Positions 42,293 through 52,656 of a DNA stretch of 64,000 nucleotides are shown piece after piece (position 1 is the stretch's first letter; every line of letters starts with the position of its first letter). The notes under the pieces are model-generated. The model made no database searches, was not told the DNA's origin, and worked only from the letters and a program-made list of their open reading frames with translations. This DNA comes from Streptomyces sp. (GTDB lineage: Bacteria; Actinomycetota; Actinomycetes; Streptomycetales; Streptomycetaceae). The translations under genes were made by a program, and so were the position numbers. Location: NCBI RefSeq assembly GCF_031181705.1, contig NZ_JAPSKN010000003.1, positions 1-64,000 on the forward strand, in the 5' to 3' direction.

Positions 42293-45200
42293 TTGTCGTC
42301 GCCCTCCAGGTCGCCTTCGAGTTCCAGGTAGGTGGCGCGCAGCCGCTCCAGCGTCTCGGCGTCCGGCTCGGCCCACAGCCCGCGCTCGGCGGCCTCCAGC
42401 AGCCGCTCGGTGATCCCGCGCAGCGCCCACGGGTTGGACTTCTTCATGAAGTCCCGGTTCTCCGGGTCGAAGACGTACTCGGCGCTGAGCTTCTCGTACA
42501 TCCAGTCGTCCACGACCCCGGCCGTGGCGTCGTACCCGAACAGGTAGTCGACGGTCGCCGCCATCTCGAAGGCGCCCTTGTAGCCGTGCCGCCGCATGGC
42601 CGCCATCCAGCGCGGGTTGACCACCCGGGCCCGGAACACGCGGTGCGTCTCCTCGCCGAGCGTGCGGGTCTTCACCTGGTCCGGGGTGGCCGAGTCGCCG
42701 ACGTACGCCTCGGGGCTCGTGCCGGTGAGGTGGCGGACCATGGCGACCATGCCGCCGTGGTACTGGAAGTAGTCGTCGGCGTCGACCAGGTCGTGCTCGC
42801 GGGTGTCGACGTTCTTCGCGGCGACCGCGATCCGCCTGAACGCCGTCTCCATGTCCCCGCGCGCGGCCCGTCCGTCGAGCCCCCGACCGTAGGCGTAGCC
42901 GCCCCACACCGCGTACACCTCGGCGAGGTCCGCGTCCGAGCGCCAGTTGCGGGCGTCGATCAGCGGCAGCAGACCGGCCCCGTAGGCGCCCGGCTTGGAG
43001 CCGAAGATCCGGGCGGTGGCGCGGCGCCGGTCGCCGTGCTCGGCGGTGTCCTCGTCGGCGTGCGCCCGTACGTAGTTGGCGTCGGCGGGCTCGTCCAGTT
43101 CGGCCACCGTGCGCACGGCGTCGTCGATCAGGCCCACCACGTGCGGGAACGCGTCCCGGAAGAACCCGGAGATGCGGACCGTGACGTCGATGCGCGGCCG
43201 GCCGAGTTCCGCCAGGGGGATCACCTCGAACCCGGTCACCCGGCGCGAGGCGTCGTCCCACACCGGCCGGCAGCCCAGCAGCGCCAGGATCTCGGCGATG
43301 TCGTCGCCCTGGGTGCGCATGGCGGAGGTGCCCCACACCGTCAGGCCGACGGACTTCGGGTACTCCCCGGTGTCCTGGAGGTAGCGCTGCACCAGCGAGT
43401 CCGCGAGCGACTGCCCGACCTCCCAGCTGAGCCGGGACGGGATGGCCTTGGGGTCGACGGAGTAGAAGTTGCGGCCCGTCGGCAGGACGTTGACCAGACC
43501 GCGGGTGGGCGAGCCGGAGGGACCGGCCGGGACGTAACCGCCGTCCAGGGCGCGCAGGATGTGCCCGATCTCGTCGGTGGTGCGCGCCAGCCGCGGCACG
43601 ACCTCGGCGCAGGCGAACTCCAGCACGGCCACCGCCTCGGGCAGGTCGGCGCCGAGGACCTCCCGTACCAGCGGCGCGCTCTCGGCGACCGCCCAGCCGC
43701 GCTCCTCCAGGCCCTCGGCGAACCGCCGGCACAACTGCTCCAGCAGGTCGATCGCGTCGGCGGCGCTGCGGGCGGGGCCGTCCACCAGGTCCGTCAGCTC
43801 GGCCGGCACCTTCACCGGGGCGCCCGGCTCGGCCAGCAGCTCCTTCTCCACCAGCCCGAAGTGCTCCGCCAGCGCCGCCCGGAGCCCGGGCAGCGCCCCG
43901 GCCCGCCCGCCCCACACCTGCGAGGCGCGCAGCACGGCCAGCACCAGGTTGACGCGCGGTTCGCCGACCGGACCGCCGCCCAGGACGTGCAGGCCGTCGC
44001 GGATCTGCACGTCCTTGATCTCGCACAGGTAGCCGTCGATGTGCATGACGAACTCGTCGAACGCCTCGTCGTCCGGCTGCTCGTCGACGTGCAGGTCGTG
44101 GTGGAGTTCGGCCGCCTTCACCAGCGTCCAGATCTGCGCCCGCACGGCCGGGGCCTTGGCCGGGTCCAGGTCGGAGACGAGCGCGTACTCGTCCAGGAGC
44201 TGCTCCAGCTTGGCCAGGTCGCCGTAGGTGTCGGCGCGGGCCATCGGCGGCACGAGGTGGTCGACGACGGTGGCGTGCCCGCGGCGCTTGGCCTGGGTGC
44301 CCTCGCCCGGGTCGTTGACGATGAACGGGTAGACCAGCGGCAGGTCGCCGAGGACCGCGTCCGGGGCGCAGCCGCCGCTGAGCCCGAGGCCCTTGCCCGG
44401 CAGCCACTCCATGGTGCCGTGCTTGCCCATGTGCACGATGGCGTCGGCGCCGAAGCTGTGTTCCAGCCAGCGGTAGGCCGCCATGTAGTGGTGCGAGGGC
44501 GGCATGTCCGGGTCGTGGTAGATCGCGATCGGGTTCTCGCCGAAGCCGCGCGGCGGCTGGATCATCACCACGACGTTCCCGAACTGCAGGGACGCCAGCA
44601 CGATGTCGTCCCCGTCGACGTAGAGGCCGCCCGGCGGCTCGCCCCACGCCTGGGTCATGGCGTCCCGCAGCTCAGGGTCGAGCCTGTCGAACCAGGCCCG
44701 GTAGTCCGCCAGCGGCACCCGCGCGGGCGCCGAGGCGAGCTGCTCCTCCGTCAGCCACTCCACGTCGTGCCCGCCGGCCTCGATCAGCCGGTGGATCAGC
44801 TCGTCCCCGTTGTCCGGGTACCCCTCTACGGCGTACCCGGCGTCCCGCAGCGCGTCCAGCACCCGCACCGCCGACGCCGGGGTGTCGAGCCCGACCGCGT
44901 TGCCGACCCGCGAGTGCTTGGTCGGGTACGCGGTGAAGACCAGCGCGAGCTTCTTCTCGCCGTTCTCCTTGTGCTTCAGCCGGGCGTGCCGTACGGCGAT
45001 GCCGGCGACCCGCGCGGCCCGCTCCGGGTCGGCCACGTACACGGGCACGTCGTCCGGGCCCTGCTCCTTGAAGGAGAACGGCACGGTGATCAGCCGCCCG
45101 TCGAACTCCGGGATCGCCACCTGCATCGCGGCGTCCATGGGGGACAGGGCGGCGTCCGACTCCTCCCAGGCCTGCCGGGAGGACGTCAGGCACAGCCCCT

Positions 45201-45945
45201 GCAGCACGGGGACGTTCATCTCGGCCAGGGCGCCGATGTCCCAGGCCTCCTCGTCCCCGCCGGCCGAGGCCTGCGAGGCGTGCGTGCCGCCGGCGGCCAG
45301 GACGGTGGCGACCAGGGCGTCCGCCCGGCCCAGGATCTCGTACAGCCCCTCGTCCGCCCCGCGCAGCGAACCGCAGTACACGGGCAGCGCGTTGGCGCCG
45401 TGGGCCTCGATCGCGTCGCACAGCGTGTCCACGAAGGCGGTGTTGCCGCTCAGTTCGTGGGCCCGGTAGAAGAGCACACCGACCGTCGGGCGTCCCTCGG
45501 TGTGCGCCCGCTCGCCGTGCACGCCGTACTCGGGCATCTCGCGCGGCGCGGCGAAGCCCTCGCCGGTGAGCAGCACGGTGTCGGACAGGAACCGGGCCAG
45601 TTCGGTGAGGTTCTCCGGGCCGCCCTCCACGAGGTACTTCAGCGCCTCCGCGACGACCCCGGCGGGCACGGACGACTCGGCCATCAGCTCCGCGTCCGGC
45701 ACGGTCTCGCCGCCCAGCAGCACGGTGGGGATCCCAAAGGCCCTCAGCGCGGCGAGCCCGTCCTCCCAGGCCCGCTTGCCGCCGAGCAGCCGCACCACGG
45801 CGATGTCCGCCCCCTGCAGCAGCGCCGGCAGCTCCTCGCGCACGTCCACGCGGGTGGGATTGCCGATCCGGTACGAGGCGCCCGAGGCGGCCCGGGCCGC
45901 CAGCAGGTCCGTGTCGGCGGTCGACAACAACAACACAGTGCTCAT
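42289..45945 (-). CDS. cobN: cobaltochelatase large subunit CobN
   Basis: The protein has 1218 residues, the usual CobN length, from an ATG overlapping the cobQ stop. It matches the CobN/ChlH family throughout: [74 protein letters not shown] and [19 protein letters not shown]. It binds hydrogenobyrinate diamide and inserts cobalt late in the aerobic route, working with the ATPase encoded next. Confidence 0.96.
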   Translation of the reverse strand: MSTVLLLSTADTDLLAARAASGASYRIGNPTRVDVREELPALLQGADIAVVRLLGGKRAWEDGLAALRAFGIPTVLLGGETVPDAELMAESSVPAGVVAEALKYLVEGGPENLTELARFLSDTVLLTGEGFAAPREMPEYGVHGERAHTEGRPTVGVLFYRAHELSGNTAFVDTLCDAIEAHGANALPVYCGSLRGADEGLYEILGRADALVATVLAAGGTHASQASAGGDEEAWDIGALAEMNVPVLQGLCLTSSRQAWEESDAALSPMDAAMQVAIPEFDGRLITVPFSFKEQGPDDVPVYVADPERAARVAGIAVRHARLKHKENGEKKLALVFTAYPTKHSRVGNAVGLDTPASAVRVLDALRDAGYAVEGYPDNGDELIHRLIEAGGHDVEWLTEEQLASAPARVPLADYRAWFDRLDPELRDAMTQAWGEPPGGLYVDGDDIVLASLQFGNVVVMIQPPRGFGENPIAIYHDPDMPPSHHYMAAYRWLEHSFGADAIVHMGKHGTMEWLPGKGLGLSGGCAPDAVLGDLPLVYPFIVNDPGEGTQAKRRGHATVVDHLVPPMARADTYGDLAKLEQLLDEYALVSDLDPAKAPAVRAQIWTLVKAAELHHDLHVDEQPDDEAFDEFVMHIDGYLCEIKDVQIRDGLHVLGGGPVGEPRVNLVLAVLRASQVWGGRAGALPGLRAALAEHFGLVEKELLAEPGAPVKVPAELTDLVDGPARSAADAIDLLEQLCRRFAEGLEERGWAVAESAPLVREVLGADLPEAVAVLEFACAEVVPRLARTTDEIGHILRALDGGYVPAGPSGSPTRGLVNVLPTGRNFYSVDPKAIPSRLSWEVGQSLADSLVQRYLQDTGEYPKSVGLTVWGTSAMRTQGDDIAEILALLGCRPVWDDASRRVTGFEVIPLAELGRPRIDVTVRISGFFRDAFPHVVGLIDDAVRTVAELDEPADANYVRAHADEDTAEHGDRRRATARIFGSKPGAYGAGLLPLIDARNWRSDADLAEVYAVWGGYAYGRGLDGRAARGDMETAFRRIAVAAKNVDTREHDLVDADDYFQYHGGMVAMVRHLTGTSPEAYVGDSATPDQVKTRTLGEETHRVFRARVVNPRWMAAMRRHGYKGAFEMAATVDYLFGYDATAGVVDDWMYEKLSAEYVFDPENRDFMKKSNPWALRGITERLLEAAERGLWAEPDAETLERLRATYLELEGDLEGDDK

Positions 45946-47450
45946 GCGGGTGCTCCCGGTGGGATGAAGGGCAGTCCTTGCGGCGCGCCGGACTCGATGA
46001 GCCGCCACAGCGCGTCGGTGTCCGCGTGCTGTTCGATCAGGTCGCCGAGCCGGTCGAGCTGCTCCTCGCGCAGCGCGGCGAACGAGGTGTCGGGAGCCGG
46101 CGCGAAACGGCGGCCCGCGGCGGCCGCCACCTCGCGCAGGAACGCCCGCCGGAAGCCGTCCGACTCCAGCGAGCCGTGCCAGTGGGTGCCCCAGGTCTGG
46201 CCGACCCGGCAGCCGTCCAGGAAGGGGTCGCCACCGGTGACGTCGGCGACCCCGTGGTGGATCTCGTAGCCCTCGACCCGCTCGCCGAGGGCCTCGCCCT
46301 GCGGCCTTGTGAGGGTCTTGTCGCGGGCGAACCGCACCCGCACGGGCAGGATCCCCAGCCCGTCGACCCGGCCCCGGCGGCTCTCGACGTCGTCCTCGAT
46401 GCGCTCGCCGAGGATCTGGAAGCCGCCGCAGACGCCGAGCACGGGCCGCTGCTCGGCGGCCCTGCGCACCAGGGCGTCGGCGAGCCCCCGCTCGCGCAGC
46501 CAGTCCAGCGCGCGGACCGTGCCGCGGGTGCCGGGCACGATGACGAGATCGGCGTCGGCCAGCTCCTCCGGCCGGTCCACGAACCGCACCACGACGCCGG
46601 GTTCGGCGGCCAGCGCGTCGACGTCCGTGAAGTTGGACATGAGGGGGACCGCGCACACGGCGACGCGCAGCACGTCCTGTCCGACGGGCGGCGCGACGAC
46701 GGACTCGCGCACCGCGCCGCGCAGGGACACCCGCAGCCCGTCCTCCTCGTCGATCCCGAGCCCGTGCCGGAAGGGCAGCACGCCGTACGTCCGCCGCCCC
46801 GTGAGGCCCTGCAGCATCTCCAGCCCGGGCTCCAGCAGGGAGACGTCCCCGCGGAACTTGTTGACCAGGAACCCGGCGACGCACTCCTGGTCCTCGCGGG
46901 ACAGCAGCGCCACCGTCCCGAAGAACGAGGCGAAGACACCGCCCCGGTCGATGTCGCCGACGACGAGCACCGGGAGCCCGGCGTTCCGGGCGATGCCCAT
47001 GTTGACGATGTCGGTCCGCCGCAGGTTGATCTCGGCGGGAGAACCGGCCCCCTCACAGATCACCGCGTCATACGTGCCCCGCAACTGCTCCAGGCAGTCC
47101 AGCACCGTCCCGAGCAACTTCCGCTGCCGCCCGCCGTGGTAGCCGCGCGCGCTCATCTCGCCGACCGGCTTGCCCAGCAGCACGACCTGACTGCTCTGCT
47201 CGCCACCGGGCTTGAGCAGCACGGGGTTCATCAGCGCGGTCGGCTCGACCCGGCAGGCCTGCGCCTGCATGGCCTGCGCCCGCCCGATCTCGGCGCCCTC
47301 CCGCGTCACGAAGGAGTTCAGGGACATGTTCTGCGCCTTGAAGGGCGCGACCTTGACGCCCTGGCGCACCAGCCACCGGCAGATACCGGCCGTCACGACG
47401 CTCTTGCCCGCGTCGGAGGTGGTCCCGGCGACGAGAAGCCCACCGCTCAT
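45942..47450 (-). CDS. cobQ: cobyric acid synthase (glutamine-hydrolysing)
   Basis: The protein has 502 residues from an ATG overlapping the cobD stop (ATGA). The P-loop domain has [16 protein letters not shown] and [12 protein letters not shown]. The GATase domain has VIVPGTRGT and the Cys nucleophile in [11 protein letters not shown], with the His in YEIHHGV. It amidates the four remaining side chains (b, d, e, g) to give cobyric acid. Confidence 0.96.
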   Translation of the reverse strand: MSGGLLVAGTTSDAGKSVVTAGICRWLVRQGVKVAPFKAQNMSLNSFVTREGAEIGRAQAMQAQACRVEPTALMNPVLLKPGGEQSSQVVLLGKPVGEMSARGYHGGRQRKLLGTVLDCLEQLRGTYDAVICEGAGSPAEINLRRTDIVNMGIARNAGLPVLVVGDIDRGGVFASFFGTVALLSREDQECVAGFLVNKFRGDVSLLEPGLEMLQGLTGRRTYGVLPFRHGLGIDEEDGLRVSLRGAVRESVVAPPVGQDVLRVAVCAVPLMSNFTDVDALAAEPGVVVRFVDRPEELADADLVIVPGTRGTVRALDWLRERGLADALVRRAAEQRPVLGVCGGFQILGERIEDDVESRRGRVDGLGILPVRVRFARDKTLTRPQGEALGERVEGYEIHHGVADVTGGDPFLDGCRVGQTWGTHWHGSLESDGFRRAFLREVAAAAGRRFAPAPDTSFAALREEQLDRLGDLIEQHADTDALWRLIESGAPQGLPFIPPGAPA

Positions 47451-48388
47451 GACGTACGCCCCTTCGTGATGTGGCGCGCGGCGACACAGACGCCGAGCGC
47501 GAGCCAGCCGACGCGGCGGGACAGCCGCACGGCCCGTTCGACGTCCCGGACGCCGACGCCCCGCCCCGCCTCGTTGAGCACGGGCCGGTGCTCCACCCGC
47601 CCGCCGTACGACAGGGTCCCGCCCAGCCGCACGCCGAGCGCCCCGGCGAACGAGGCCTCCACGGGACCGGCGTTGGGGCTCGGGTGCTGCGCCGCGTCCG
47701 CCCGCCAGGCGCGCACGGCGCCGCGCGGATCCGGCCCGGCCAGCGTCGCCAGGACGGCCGTCAGCCGAGCCCCCGGCCACCCCATGACGTCGTCCAGCCG
47801 CGCGGAGGCCCACCCGAAGCGGCGGTAACGGGCCGACTTGTGCCCGACCATGGCGTCCAGGGTGTTGACGGCCCGGAACCCGAGCAGCCCCGGCACCCCG
47901 CCCAGGGCCCCCCACACCAGCGCCCCCACCACCGCGTCGGAGGTGTTCTCGGCGACGGACTCGACCACGGCCCGGGCGATGCCGTCGGCGTCCAGGGCCT
48001 GCGGGTCGCGTCCGCACAGATGCGGCAGCCGCGCCCGGGCCGCCTCGACGTCGCCCGCCTCCAGGGCACGTCCGATGGTCCGCGCCTCACGCGCGAGTGA
48101 AGTCCCCCCGACGACGGCCCAGGTGGCGGCACCGGTGAGCGCGACGGAGGCGACGGCGGAGGACCGCACCGCACGCTGGGCGACAGCCCCCAGCGCGACG
48201 GCGCCTGACGCGCACACCCCGGCGTGCAGCGCGCCCCACCCGCGGTGGTTCCGCCACACCACTCGTTCCACGGCACCCGCGGCCCGCCCGAACGCGGCGA
48301 CCGGATGCCCTCGGCGGGGGTCGCCGAGCAGCAGGTCACCGATCAGGCCGGCGGCGGCACCGTACGCGAAGACGCGACCGGCACCCAT
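47447..48388 (-). CDS. cobD: adenosylcobinamide-phosphate synthase
   Basis: The protein has 313 residues, with several membrane helices (for example [18 protein letters not shown] and [18 protein letters not shown]). The CobD/CbiB signature includes [28 protein letters not shown] and [11 protein letters not shown]. It attaches aminopropanol (or its phosphate) to cobyric acid at the membrane. It is the first gene of the operon, 117 bp downstream of the riboswitch. Confidence 0.94.
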   Translation of the reverse strand: MGAGRVFAYGAAAGLIGDLLLGDPRRGHPVAAFGRAAGAVERVVWRNHRGWGALHAGVCASGAVALGAVAQRAVRSSAVASVALTGAATWAVVGGTSLAREARTIGRALEAGDVEAARARLPHLCGRDPQALDADGIARAVVESVAENTSDAVVGALVWGALGGVPGLLGFRAVNTLDAMVGHKSARYRRFGWASARLDDVMGWPGARLTAVLATLAGPDPRGAVRAWRADAAQHPSPNAGPVEASFAGALGVRLGGTLSYGGRVEHRPVLNEAGRGVGVRDVERAVRLSRRVGWLALGVCVAARHITKGRTS

Positions 48389-48504
48389 GGGGTCAGCCGC
48401 CCAACGGGGCAGGCGGGGGTGGGGTGCTGAACCTCGGTCGGCAGCCGCGCATGGCGATACGTGTCCTCACTCAGGGTGTCCGCGCCCTGGTTCGACGTGA
48501 CCGG

Positions 48505-48640
48505 CGGTGAGAGTTCCTGGCTCCCGGGGATGGCTACCCCGGTGACAGTGGCGGGACCGCGCCGGACTCGCACCGGCTTCCTCTCCTGCCGCCGTACTGG
48601 CCCCGGAAGTCCACCACGGGCGCGAACCGCCGTCAACTTG
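48505..48640 (-). promoter_or_regulatory. cobalamin riboswitch in the leader of the cobalamin operon
   Basis: On the minus strand the conserved core reads GGAAGCCGGTGCGAGTCC, GGCGCGGTCCCGCCACTGTC, a hairpin (CCGGGGTAGCCATCCCCGG) and then the B12-box-like GAGCCAGGAACTCTC at 48523-48509. These are in the order and spacing of adenosylcobalamin riboswitches. Outer boundaries are approximate. The 117 bases between it and cobD would hold the expression platform. B12 binding should shut off the operon. The region 48641-48702, upstream, contains GTGTGG/CCACAC arms (48663-48680) and probably the promoter. Confidence 0.9.
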
Positions 48641-48702
48641 CCCTTGACCTGCGAGGGGAGAGTGTGGAGAACCCCACACCGTCCCTTTCGCGCACACGAC
48701 GA

Positions 48703-48738
48703 CCGGGCGGCACGGGACCGAGGTCCCGTGCCGCCCGG
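48703..48738 (-). terminator. strong terminator after the phosphate transporter operon
   Basis: A perfect 17-bp stem (CCGGGCGGCACGGGACC and its complement) has only a two-base apex. It lies 25 bp beyond the stop of the small membrane-protein gene and just upstream of the riboswitch, insulating the two minus-strand transcripts. Confidence 0.85.
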
Positions 48739-48762
48739 CGGACACGATGTGCGGTCGGGCCG

Positions 48763-48984
48763 TCAGGCCACGATCAGGTAGATGCCGTACGCCACGGCCG
48801 CCGCGCACGCGGCGAAGCAGGCGTAGGCGCCCGTCACCGCCAGGCCCGCGGACCCGCCCTGCGCCACCGCCCGTTCGCGGCGCGACAGACCGGTGATGCC
48901 GAGGGTGAACAGGCCCACGAGGGCCACGGTGACCACGAGGCTGACGCCGAAGACGGAGCCGAGGGCCGCCCAGTCGATCTTCAT
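48763..48984 (-). CDS. small membrane protein co-transcribed with the phosphate transporter
   Basis: The protein has 73 residues from ATG with GGAAGAAG upstream. Two hydrophobic segments (FGVSLVVTVALVGLFTLGI and AYACFAACAAAVAYGIYLIV) are joined by a basic loop (LSRRERAVAQ). It starts 32 bp after the PiT transporter stop. No family name is certain. It is probably an accessory of the transporter. Confidence 0.75.
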   Translation of the reverse strand: MKIDWAALGSVFGVSLVVTVALVGLFTLGITGLSRRERAVAQGGSAGLAVTGAYACFAACAAAVAYGIYLIVA

Positions 48985-49016
48985 CTCTGCTTCTTCCTTG
49001 TAACCGGTGGGCGGGG

Positions 49017-50267
49017 TCAGACCGTGGTGGTCGTGGTGGGCGTCCGTTCGGCGGCCGCCTGGGCGGGGAACGTCGGGACGTCGCCGGCCGTGGGGCCCGC
49101 GGGCGGCGGCGTCACCGCGGCCATCGCCGCGGTCACCACGCCGGCCGGCTCCTCGTCGGCTTCGGCGCCGGTGTCGTTGACGTTGGTGTGGTCGACGACC
49201 TCGCGCCGGGAGAGCTTCCAGATCGCCGCGGAGGAGGCGACCAGGAAGACGGCCACCACGGCGGTGCCCCAGTTCCCGAAGCCGGTGACGTACTCGGCGA
49301 GCGCGCCCACCAGGGCGGCCGCCGGCAGGGTCAGGCCCCAGGCGACGAACATCCGCGTCGCGGTCGACCAGCGGACGACACCGCCCTTGCGGCCGAGGCC
49401 CGCGCCCATCACCGAGCCGGACACGGAGTGGGTGGTGGAGAGGGAGAAGCCGAGGTGCGAGGAGGCCAGGATGACCGTGGCCGCGCTGGTCTGGGCGGCG
49501 AAGCCCTGCTGCGGCCGGAGGTCGGTCAGGCCCTTGCCCATGGTCCGGATGATGCGCCAGCCGCCCAGGTAGGTGCCGAGCGCGATCGCGATGCCCGCGG
49601 AGAGGATGACCCACATGGGCGGGTCGGAGTCGGGGGCGACGGCGCCGCCGGCGACCAGGGCCAGGGTGATGACACCCATCGTCTTCTGCGCGTCGTTGGT
49701 GCCGTGCGCCAGGGAGACCAGGCCCGCCGAGGCGATCTGGCCGGCCCGGTAACCCTTCTCGGACGCCTTGCCGTCGGCCTTGCGGCCCAGCGAGTACGTC
49801 AGCCGCGTGGCCAGCATCGCCGCGATGCCCGCCACCAGCGGGGCGGCGATCGCCGGGATGAGCACCTTGGTCACCAGCACGTCGCCGTGCACCGCGCCGA
49901 CGCCCGCCGAGGCGATCGTGGCGCCGATCAGACCGCCCATGAGGGCGTGCGAGGAACTGGACGGCAGGCCGACCAGCCACGTCAGCAGGTTCCACAGGAT
50001 CGCGCCGACCAGGGCGGCGAAGATGACTTCGGGACGGATGCCGGCCTCGTCGACGAGGCCCTTGGAGATCGTGTTGGCGACTTCGACGGACAGGAAGGCG
50101 CCGACCAGGTTCAGGACCGCGGACATGGCGACCGCGGCCTTCGGTCGCATGGCGCCCGTGGAAATGGTCGTGGCCATCGCGTTCGCGGTGTCGTGGAAAC
50201 CGTTCGTGAAATCGAACGCGAGTGCGGTTACCACCACAATCGCGAGGATCAGCGAGAAGCTTTCCAT
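49017..50267 (-). CDS. pitH2: low-affinity inorganic phosphate transporter, PiT family
   Basis: The protein has 416 residues with about ten membrane segments. The PiT signature occurs twice: AFDFTNGFHDTANAMATTI at the N-terminus and SLAHGTNDAQKTMGVI in the second half. The WLVGLPSSSSHALMGGLIGA and SLSTTHSVSGSVMGAG repeats match. It imports metal-phosphate with protons. The cytoplasmic C-terminus is Thr/Pro/Ala-rich. The symbol follows my recollection of SCO1845 synteny. An 11-bp direct repeat resembling a PHO box lies 48 bp upstream. Confidence 0.93.
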   Translation of the reverse strand: MESFSLILAIVVVTALAFDFTNGFHDTANAMATTISTGAMRPKAAVAMSAVLNLVGAFLSVEVANTISKGLVDEAGIRPEVIFAALVGAILWNLLTWLVGLPSSSSHALMGGLIGATIASAGVGAVHGDVLVTKVLIPAIAAPLVAGIAAMLATRLTYSLGRKADGKASEKGYRAGQIASAGLVSLAHGTNDAQKTMGVITLALVAGGAVAPDSDPPMWVILSAGIAIALGTYLGGWRIIRTMGKGLTDLRPQQGFAAQTSAATVILASSHLGFSLSTTHSVSGSVMGAGLGRKGGVVRWSTATRMFVAWGLTLPAAALVGALAEYVTGFGNWGTAVVAVFLVASSAAIWKLSRREVVDHTNVNDTGAEADEEPAGVVTAAMAAVTPPPAGPTAGDVPTFPAQAAAERTPTTTTTV

Positions 50268-50314
50268 TTACCCAGGCAATCGTTCGAGGTCATTGGCTGG
50301 ACGAACGTAAGTAA

Positions 50315-50336
50315 CCCGAGTGAACGGAAGATGAAC
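50315..50336 (-). promoter_or_regulatory. putative PHO box (PhoP operator) for the phosphate transporter
   Basis: On the minus strand two adjacent 11-base units read GTTCATCTTCC and then GTTCACTCGGG. Streptomyces PhoP sites are 11-nt direct repeats starting GTTCA. The units end 48 bp before the transporter start. This supports phosphate-dependent control. Confidence 0.65.
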
Positions 50337-50499
50337 TGGGAGGGGCGCATGGGTGTCCACAACGGGGGTTCGACGTTCCGGCGTGCTGTGAGACTCCCCA
50401 CGCCCCCGCGGCCTAGGCTCGACGCGCCCACCTCTTCAGCCGATCGAGTGACCTGTCGAGGACGCCGTGCGCAGGGCCTGCGCCTGGCAGGATCGCCGC

Positions 50500-51231
50500 A
50501 TGGCTGAGCAGCGAGACGACGAGCGGGACACGCGGCACGTCCGGGGCGGCACTGAGGACGTGGGGGAGGCGCGGCGCAGGAGCGTGCGCCCCGAGGAGGC
50601 CCGCGCCTGGGAGGACCTCGTCGCGACGGCCCGCCGCACGGTCGCGGAGGGACTCGTCGTCGGCACGTCCGGCAATGTCTCGGTGCGCGTCGGGGACACC
50701 GTCCTGGTCACGCCGTCCGGCGTCCCCTACGACCGCCTCACGCCCGGCGACGTCACCGGCGTCGACCTCGACGGCCGGCAGGTCCTCGGCACGCTCGTCC
50801 CCACCAGCGAGCTGCCCATGCACCTGGCCGTCCACCGCACGACCGACGCCCGTGCCGTCGTGCACACCCACGCCGTGCACGCCACGGCCGTGTCCACGCT
50901 CGTGACCGAGCTGCCGCTGATCCACTACATGGCCGCCGCGCTCGGCGGACCCGTCAGGGTCGCCCCCTACGCCACGTACGGCACCGACGAGCTGGCCGCG
51001 CACATGCTGCGCGCCCTCGCCGGCCGCTCCGGCTGCCTCCTGCAGAACCACGGCACCGTCACCTACGGCACCACCCTCGACCAGGCCTACGACCGCACGG
51101 CCCAGCTGGAGTGGATGTGCCGCCTGTGGCTCACCGCCACGTCGGTGCCGGGCCTCACGCCGAGCCTGCTGTCCGGCCGGCAACTGGCGGAGGTGCGGGA
51201 GCGGCTGCGCGGTTACGGCCAGCGGCCCTGA
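50500..51231 (+). CDS. class II aldolase/adducin-family protein (fuculose-phosphate aldolase-like)
   Basis: The protein has 243 residues. The phosphate-binding loop is GTSGNVSVRV, the catalytic acid is in PTSELPMHLAVH, and the zinc histidines are in VVHTHAVHATA with a third in LQNHGTVTYG. These are all ligands of class II sugar-phosphate aldolases. The first 30 residues are charged and low-complexity (RDDERDTRHVRGG), so a later start is possible. It would cleave a sugar 1-phosphate such as fuculose or rhamnulose phosphate. The substrate is not determinable. Confidence 0.85.
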   Translation: MAEQRDDERDTRHVRGGTEDVGEARRRSVRPEEARAWEDLVATARRTVAEGLVVGTSGNVSVRVGDTVLVTPSGVPYDRLTPGDVTGVDLDGRQVLGTLVPTSELPMHLAVHRTTDARAVVHTHAVHATAVSTLVTELPLIHYMAAALGGPVRVAPYATYGTDELAAHMLRALAGRSGCLLQNHGTVTYGTTLDQAYDRTAQLEWMCRLWLTATSVPGLTPSLLSGRQLAEVRERLRGYGQRP

Positions 51232-51302
51232 CCCGGCGCGCGACGTCACCCCGCCGCCGCCTCCCACTGGTCGCCCGCTCGCCCCGCCGGGACACTGGAG
51301 CC

Positions 51303-52424
51303 GTGCGCACTGTCAGAGCGACGGCCGCTGCCGTCACCGCCGTGCTAGGGGCCGGCGCCGCCGCGGTGGCGGCCGGCCGGCTCGCCAGCGACGCCGCGCT
51401 CAAGGCGCCCGCGGGCCGGCCGCTGCCCACCGAACCCCGGCTCACCGTGCACGGCACCGCCGCCGGGCAGATCACCCTCACCCGGGACCTGGCCGCCCTG
51501 CGACCCGGCCGCTACGGCCTGTCCGGCGACGGCTCCCACGCGATCGTCGGCCCCGTCCTGGCCGGCGCCACGCCCTCCGCCGACACCGTCGTGCGCCGCC
51601 TGGAGAGCGTGACGCACGGCACCCTGAAACCCGGTGACAAGGTCTGGCTCACCCCCAACGCGCACGTCGGCGACCCGGGCTCCGCCCTCGGCATCGAACA
51701 CGCCGACGTCGACGTCCCCGGCGAACTCGGCGCCCTGCCCGCGTGGTTCGTGCCCGGCGCCCGGGACACCTGGGTGATCGCCGTGCACGGCCTGGGCACC
51801 ACCCGCGAACTCGCCCTCAACGTCATGGGGTTTCTGCACCGCAGCCGCTTCCCGGTGCTCGCCCTCGCCTACCGCGGCGACCTCGGCGCACCCCGCCCCG
51901 CCGACGGCCTGAACCACCTCGGCGAGACCGAGTGGCGCGACCTCGACGCGGCGATCCGCTACGCCGTGCGCTACGGCGCCCGCCAGGTCGTCCTGCACGG
52001 CTGGTCCACCGGCGCCACCATGGCCCTGCGCGCCGCCGAGCGCTCGGGGCTGCGCGAGCGGGTCTCCGGGCTCGTCCTGGACTCGCCGGTGCTCAGCTGG
52101 GAGACCACCCTGCGCGCCCTGGCCGCGGCCCGGCGCACCCCGGGCGCGCTGCTGCCCCTCGCCGTGCGCGCCGCCCGGGGCCGCACCGGCCTGTCCGGCG
52201 ACCGCGCCACCGCCCCCTACGACGGCCTCCGCGTCCCGGCCCTGGTCATCCACGGCCCCGGCGACACGGTCGCCCCCTGGCGGTTCTCCCGCCGGCTCGC
52301 CGACGCCCGCCCCGACATGGTCTCCCTCCACACCGTCGGCGACGCCCCGCACGGAGCCATGTGGAACGCCGACCCCCGGGCCTACGAGGAAGCCCTCCGG
52401 CGCTTCTTGACCCCGCTCATGTGA
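51303..52424 (+). CDS. secreted or membrane-anchored alpha/beta hydrolase
   Basis: The protein has 373 residues from a GTG after CTGGAG. An N-terminal hydrophobic stretch (AAAVTAVLGAGAAAVAAGRLA) is a signal or anchor. The catalytic Ser is in HGWSTGATMAL, the Asp in HGPGDTVAPW and the His in DAPHGAMW. The oxyanion region is AVHGLGTTRE. Residues 45-145 form an additional N-terminal domain. The substrate is unknown; serine peptidase S9/esterase-like enzymes share this arrangement. Confidence 0.8.
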   Translation: MRTVRATAAAVTAVLGAGAAAVAAGRLASDAALKAPAGRPLPTEPRLTVHGTAAGQITLTRDLAALRPGRYGLSGDGSHAIVGPVLAGATPSADTVVRRLESVTHGTLKPGDKVWLTPNAHVGDPGSALGIEHADVDVPGELGALPAWFVPGARDTWVIAVHGLGTTRELALNVMGFLHRSRFPVLALAYRGDLGAPRPADGLNHLGETEWRDLDAAIRYAVRYGARQVVLHGWSTGATMALRAAERSGLRERVSGLVLDSPVLSWETTLRALAAARRTPGALLPLAVRAARGRTGLSGDRATAPYDGLRVPALVIHGPGDTVAPWRFSRRLADARPDMVSLHTVGDAPHGAMWNADPRAYEEALRRFLTPLM

Positions 52425-52656
52425 CCCGCCCTCGGCGCCCGGCCGCACGCACCCCCCGTTCACGCCCCCTTCGCCCCCTCGCAACCACGTCCCGGCCCGG
52501 CCCCCACCGACCGGTCGTGATGATTCCGTTTAGCGTCGTACGACTGGCCTGTTCCCGGCCGGGGACCACTCCGGCGAGCCGGTGCGTTGGCCATCCCCGT
52601 CGCCCGCCGTGACATTCCGTTTGGGTTTTCGGACCGTCAACCGGAAGACTGCCCCC

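Noticed and set aside
42586-46269. Very long plus-strand frame opposite cobN and cobQ
   Set aside because: It mirrors the well-supported cobN gene and has low-complexity Val/Arg/Gly sequence without domains.
48389-48504. Second riboswitch or leader peptide between the B12 element and cobD
   Set aside because: Only weak hairpins and no conserved core are visible; treated as the expression platform.
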